A DNA stretch of 40,653 bases from Candidatus Omnitrophota bacterium (GTDB lineage Bacteria > Omnitrophota > Gorgyraeia > Aquiviventales > Aquiviventaceae): the NCBI GenBank assembly GCA_016180575.1, contig JACPAY010000017.1, forward strand, positions 1 to 40,653, written 5' to 3'. Position 1 is the first letter of the stretch, and every line of letters begins with the position of its first letter. Shown piece by piece: positions 36,853-40,653 of the stretch. The position numbers and the translations under genes were made by a program. Below the pieces are notes generated by a model. It was not told where the DNA came from. It saw nothing but the letters and a program-made list of their open reading frames with translations, and did not search any database.

Positions 36853-38069
36853 GCCGCTAGTTCCACCACACGGCGGGCGGCGTCGGCGAGCTCATCGACG
36901 CTGATGAGGTTGAGCCGCTTGGCCGCCTGCAGCAGGCGGCGCCCCTCCTCCACGTTGGTCCCCTGGAGGCGCACGACGATGGGGACGCGCACCTCCAGCC
37001 GCTCCGTCGCGTTGAGCAGCCCCTGCGCGATCCAGTCGCACCGCATGATCCCGCCGAAGATGTTCACCAGGATCGCCCGGACGCGCGGGTCGTCCAGGAT
37101 GATGGCGAAGGCGCTCGTCACCTGCTCGACGTTCGCCCCGCCGCCGACATCGAGGAAGTTCGCCGGCGTCCCCCCGGCGAGCGTGATGATGTCGTTCGTC
37201 GCCATCGCCAGGCCCGCCCCATTGACGAGGCAGCCGATGTCCCCGTCGAGGCCGACGTAGGAGATCCCGATGCGGCCGGCCTTCAGCTCAAGCGGCGCTT
37301 CCTGGCTCTCATCGCGCAGCGCGGCCAGGTCCGCGTGGCGGAACAGGGCATTGTCATCCAGCGTCACCTTGGCATCCAGCGCAAGGCACCGGCCGTCGTC
37401 GGCCACCACGAAGGGGTTGATCTCGATGAGGGAGGCATCGGAGGAGGTGAACAGCGCCCAGAGCGCCTGCACGGTCCGGCCACAGGCCTCGGCCTGGACG
37501 CCAGCAAGTCCCAGCGCTGAAGCGATGCGACTGCAGGAGGCCTTTTGCGGCCCCGCCGCCGCGTCGAAGGGCTCCCGGTGGATGGCAGCCGGCGTGGAAG
37601 CCGCCACCGCCTCGATCTCCATGCCGCCTTGCCGGCTGGCCAGGACGACGGGCCTGGCGTTGAACCGGTCGACGGTCACCGCCAGATAGAGTTCCTGGCG
37701 CACCTCGATGCGCTCATCGACCAGCACCGCCGACACCGGCAGCCCGTCGGGACCGGTCTGCGCCGTCACGAGCCGGCGGCCCAGGAGCCCCGCCGCGGCG
37801 GCTGCGGCCTCCGAGGCGCTGCGCGCCACGAGCACCCCGCCGGCCTTGCCGCGCCCCCCGGCATGGAGCTGGGCCTTCACGTTGCACGCAAACGCCGCCC
37901 CGCCGCCGCCTGCCTGCGCCCCGCCGACAGGCGGGGCAGGCAGGCACTGCCGCCGGAGCGTCTCATACGCTGCGGCGGCTTCTGCGGGCGTCTTCGCCGC
38001 CGCCCCGCGCGGCACGGGGATCCCGGCGGATGCGAAGAGCCGCTTCGCTTGATGCTCGTGGAGCTTCAT
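36846..38069 (-). CDS. sucC: Succinyl-CoA ligase beta subunit with in-frame insertion
   Basis: MKLHEHQAKRLFASAGIPVPRG; VKAQLHAGGRGKAGGV; NIFGGIMRCDWIAQG. Confidence 0.92.
   Translation of the reverse strand: MKLHEHQAKRLFASAGIPVPRGAAAKTPAEAAAAYETLRRQCLPAPPVGGAQAGGGGAAFACNVKAQLHAGGRGKAGGVLVARSASEAAAAAAGLLGRRLVTAQTGPDGLPVSAVLVDERIEVRQELYLAVTVDRFNARPVVLASRQGGMEIEAVAASTPAAIHREPFDAAAGPQKASCSRIASALGLAGVQAEACGRTVQALWALFTSSDASLIEINPFVVADDGRCLALDAKVTLDDNALFRHADLAALRDESQEAPLELKAGRIGISYVGLDGDIGCLVNGAGLAMATNDIITLAGGTPANFLDVGGGANVEQVTSAFAIILDDPRVRAILVNIFGGIMRCDWIAQGLLNATERLEVRVPIVVRLQGTNVEEGRRLLQAAKRLNLISVDELADAARRVVELAAA
37910..37943. repeat. Palindromic insertion in sucC: TGCCTGCGCCCCGCC-gaca-GGCGGGGCAGGCA
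   Basis: Direct inverted repeat; encodes extra residues LPAPPVGGAQAGG. Confidence 0.8.
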
Positions 38070-38075
38070 CAGCGG

Positions 38076-39230
38076 CTAGCGCTGATCGAGGGGGACGAAC
38101 TTCAAGTCGCGGGGGCCCACGTAGAGGGCGAGCGGCCGGATGAGCCGGCTGTCGGAGGCCTCCTCGATCACGTGCGCAGACCAGCCGGCCATGCGGGCGC
38201 AGGCGAACATCGTGGTGAAGAGCTCCGTCGGGATGCCGAGGTAGTGGAGGAGCGACGCGGAGTAGAAATCGACGTTGATGTAGAGCTTCTTCGCCCGCCA
38301 GACCGCCTCCTGGAGCCGCTCAGAAATTGTGAACCATTTCGGCTCTCCGGCGGCTTCGCCGAGCCGCTTGGCGATCGCCTTGAGGTGCTTCGCCCGGGGG
38401 TCCTCCCCCTTGTACACGCGGTGGCCGAAGCCCATGAACCGCTTGTGGTCGGCGAGGGTGCGCTGCACGTAGGGCTCCACCTGCTCGTCGCTGCCGATCT
38501 CGGTGAGCATCTCCATCGCCTTGCGGTTGGCCGCGCCGTGCAGCGGGCCTTTGAGCGACCCGATGGCGGCCGTGATCGCCGAGTAGTAGTCGGAGTGCGT
38601 GGAGGTCACTGTCCGCGCGGTGAACGTGGAGGCGTTGAACCCGTGGTCGGCGAGGAGGACGAAGTAGGCGTCGAGCGCCTCCACCGCCTGGCGGTTGGGC
38701 TCCCCGCCGAGCAGCATGTAGAGGAAGTTCGCCGCATGGCCCAGACCCGCCTTGGGCGGGAGGATCGGCTCACCGGCCCGCATCCGGCCGATCGCCGCCA
38801 CGATGGCCGGCGTGAGCGCGATCGTCCGAACCGCCTTGCGCCGGATGGCCTCGAGCGAGACCTCGGCCGCGTCCCCCGCGTCATCGGAGATGCCGAGGAA
38901 GGAGATCGCCGTCCGGAGAATCGCCATCGGCTCGGCGCGGCGCGGCAGCGACTGCAGCAGGGCGAGCAGCGTTGGCTCGAGCGCCGTCGCCGCCGCCAGT
39001 TGCGCGGTCCACTCGGCGAGCTGCGCGCGCGTCGGCAGCGCCCCCTGGAGGAGAAGGAAGCTCACCTCCTCATACGCGGCGCGCCCGACGAGCTCGTCGA
39101 TGTGGTAGCCCCGATAGATGAGCTGGCAGCGCTGCCCGTCGACCTCCGAGATGGACGTCTTGTCCGCCACCACGCCTTCCAGCCCTCGGCGGACCTCTGC
39201 GTGGGGCGACGCCGGCTCAATGGGATTCAT
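38076..39230 (-). CDS. gltA: Citrate synthase
   Basis: GPLHGAANRKAMEML, FMGFGHRVYKGEDPRAKHLK. Confidence 0.93.
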   Translation of the reverse strand: MNPIEPASPHAEVRRGLEGVVADKTSISEVDGQRCQLIYRGYHIDELVGRAAYEEVSFLLLQGALPTRAQLAEWTAQLAAATALEPTLLALLQSLPRRAEPMAILRTAISFLGISDDAGDAAEVSLEAIRRKAVRTIALTPAIVAAIGRMRAGEPILPPKAGLGHAANFLYMLLGGEPNRQAVEALDAYFVLLADHGFNASTFTARTVTSTHSDYYSAITAAIGSLKGPLHGAANRKAMEMLTEIGSDEQVEPYVQRTLADHKRFMGFGHRVYKGEDPRAKHLKAIAKRLGEAAGEPKWFTISERLQEAVWRAKKLYINVDFYSASLLHYLGIPTELFTTMFACARMAGWSAHVIEEASDSRLIRPLALYVGPRDLKFVPLDQR

Positions 39231-40159
39231 GGGCGCAGGCTCTTGATGCCGGCGCGGACCTGCTCGGCCGCCGCGGCCAGCGCGGTCCGCTCGTCCGGGG
39301 TCAGCGGCATCTCGACGATCTCTTCCACCCCCGAGGCGCCGAGGCGCGCCGGCACGCCGAGGCACACGTCGCGCAGGCCGTACTCGCCCTGGAGCGCCGC
39401 GCACACGGGCAGCACCGCGTGGCGGTCCTGCAGGATGGCGCCGGCCATCTCCACGATCCCGCTCGCCGGCGCGTAGTAGGCGCTGCCCTGCTTCAGCAGC
39501 GCCACGATCTCCGCGCCGCCGTCCCGCGTGCGCTGGAGCAGGCCGTCGAGCTCTCCGGGCGGCAGCAGCTCGGCGGCGGGGCGGCCGTTGACGGTGATGG
39601 ATCCCCGCAGCGGCACCATGAGGTCGCCGTGGGATCCCAGCACCATCGCCTGGACCGCCGTCGGCGGCACGCCGAGCCGCTGCGCGATGAAGGCCCGCAG
39701 GCGGGCGCTGTCCAGCACGCCGGCCATCCCCATGACCCGCTGCCGCGGGAAGCCGCTGCGCTGCAGGGCCAGCGCGACCATGATGTCGAGGGGGTTGGTC
39801 ACCACCACGATGACCGCTTCCGGGGCGAGCTGCGCGATCCGCTCGGCGATCGGGCCGACGATCCCCGCGTTGGCGGCGAGCAGGTCATCGCGGGACATCC
39901 CCGGCTTGCGGCTCATGCCCGCCGTGATGACCACGAGGCGGCTGCCCGCCAGCGCCTCGTAGCCGGTCGCGCCCTGGACGGTGGAGGCAAAGCCTTCGAT
40001 GGGCGCCGACTGGCTCAGGTCCAGCGCCTTGCCCTTTGCCAGCCCCTCGACCACGTCGATGAGCGCGATGTGGGCCAGCCCCTTGAGCGCCAAGAGATGG
40101 GCGGCGGTGGCGCCGACCTGTCCGGCGCCGACGACGGTGACGTGCGGAAGGATTACGAT
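39227..40159 (-). CDS. mdh: Malate dehydrogenase (canonical start missing)
   Basis: Frame reads ...PHVTVVGAGQVGATAAHLLALKGLAHIALIDVVEG; track ORF starts only at TTG 40093, after the GAGQVG NAD motif. Confidence 0.85.
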   Translation of the reverse strand: MVILPHVTVVGAGQVGATAAHLLALKGLAHIALIDVVEGLAKGKALDLSQSAPIEGFASTVQGATGYEALAGSRLVVITAGMSRKPGMSRDDLLAANAGIVGPIAERIAQLAPEAVIVVVTNPLDIMVALALQRSGFPRQRVMGMAGVLDSARLRAFIAQRLGVPPTAVQAMVLGSHGDLMVPLRGSITVNGRPAAELLPPGELDGLLQRTRDGGAEIVALLKQGSAYYAPASGIVEMAGAILQDRHAVLPVCAALQGEYGLRDVCLGVPARLGASGVEEIVEMPLTPDERTALAAAAEQVRAGIKSLRP

Positions 40160-40167
40160 AGTCCCGG

Positions 40168-40220
40168 GACCGCGTCCATGTTTCGCTCAGCGTCTTCGAT
40201 GGCGAAAGATGGACGCGGTC
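40168..40220. repeat. GACCGCGTCCATnTTTCGC inverted repeat upstream of mdh
   Basis: GACCGCGTCCATgTTTCGC-tcagcgtcttcgatg-GCGAAAgATGGACGCGGTC. Confidence 0.9.
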
Positions 40221-40223
40221 TCC

Positions 40224-40502
40224 TCATTTGATCAATCGGATCCCGAGCCCCATGAGGCCAAGGCCCGCCGCGGTCCAGCCGATCCAGAGCGCGACGGCGA
40301 AGAGCCAGCGGAGCCCGAGCGCCATGCCGGCGAATCCGCCGACAAACCACGTGCCCCACCCGGCAAGGGCTCCGGCCGCCCGGGACGCCGTCCGACGGCA
40401 GGTCCGTCGGGCCGCCTCCACGGAGCGGCTGGCCACCGCTAGGCCCACGCCGACCGCCACCAGGCCGGTGAGAATCGTCAGGCTTCCGATGAGCCACTGC
40501 AT
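40224..40502 (-). CDS. Small membrane protein
   Basis: Hydrophobic segments LIGSLTILTGLVAVGVGLAVA and FAGMALGLRWLFAVALWIGWTAAGLGLMGLGI. Confidence 0.55.
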   Translation of the reverse strand: MQWLIGSLTILTGLVAVGVGLAVASRSVEAARRTCRRTASRAAGALAGWGTWFVGGFAGMALGLRWLFAVALWIGWTAAGLGLMGLGIRLIK

Positions 40503-40555
40503 GATTTGGTCAGTCTAGCAGAGCCGCACCGGAGCGTCAAACAGTTCGCCGACGG

Positions 40556-40653
40556 GGTCGTGTCTCAATTTGGCGGGTGACGCAGAGCCGGGGACCCCGT
40601 CGCCTGCCCGCAGGCGAAGGCCGAGGACAGCCGACGGGGTGGCGGCGCGGCAG
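40556..40653. repeat. R1 repeat, copy 3 (cut by the window end)
   Basis: ggtcgtgtctcaatttggcgggtgacgcagagccggggaccccgtcgcctgcccgcagg...gccgacggggtggcggcgcggcag. Confidence 0.9.

Overview
GC-rich bacterial window in which nearly every gene is on the minus strand. Right to left in transcription order it holds: a small membrane protein; a TCA block (mdh, gltA, sucC, sucD); a ~2.1k-aa exported multidomain surface protein preceded by two tandem c-di-GMP-I (GEMM-I) riboswitches; an Nfu-type protein; a plus-strand ferritin-like gene; KptA; a stand-alone LigD-type phosphoesterase; a ThiO-like oxidase; a small exported protein behind a third c-di-GMP-I riboswitch; a SUF operon (Rrf2, SufC, SufB, A-type carrier lacking its N-terminus, SufD, Rieske, SufS, SufU, SufT-like); pckA; a VIT1-like protein; two Crp/Fnr regulators; a hemerythrin/ScdA_N (RIC-like) protein; and a Sec-type (clade II-like) nosZ cluster (XRE, nosZ, nosD, nosF, nosY, nosL, cupredoxin-like) that continues into a siroheme nitrite/sulfite reductase, a class V aminotransferase, a NirJ/AhbC-like radical SAM protein and a B12-binding radical SAM protein. 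Main observations from reading the DNA: (1) four ATGAY-N4-RTCAT palindromes, each exactly 22 bp upstream of a TAnnnT -10 hexamer, consistent with class II Crp/Fnr promoters for the nos operon, the RIC-like gene, pckA and the reductase; (2) three c-di-GMP-I riboswitches, two in tandem, whose P3 stems carry different palindromic repeats; (3) several families of dispersed palindromes, including insertions inside coding sequences (crp C-terminus, sucC, the cupredoxin leader) and at the mdh start; (4) three genes (mdh, the sufA-like gene, the reductase) with no canonical start upstream of their conserved N-termini. All family assignments come from reading motifs by eye; no database search was run.
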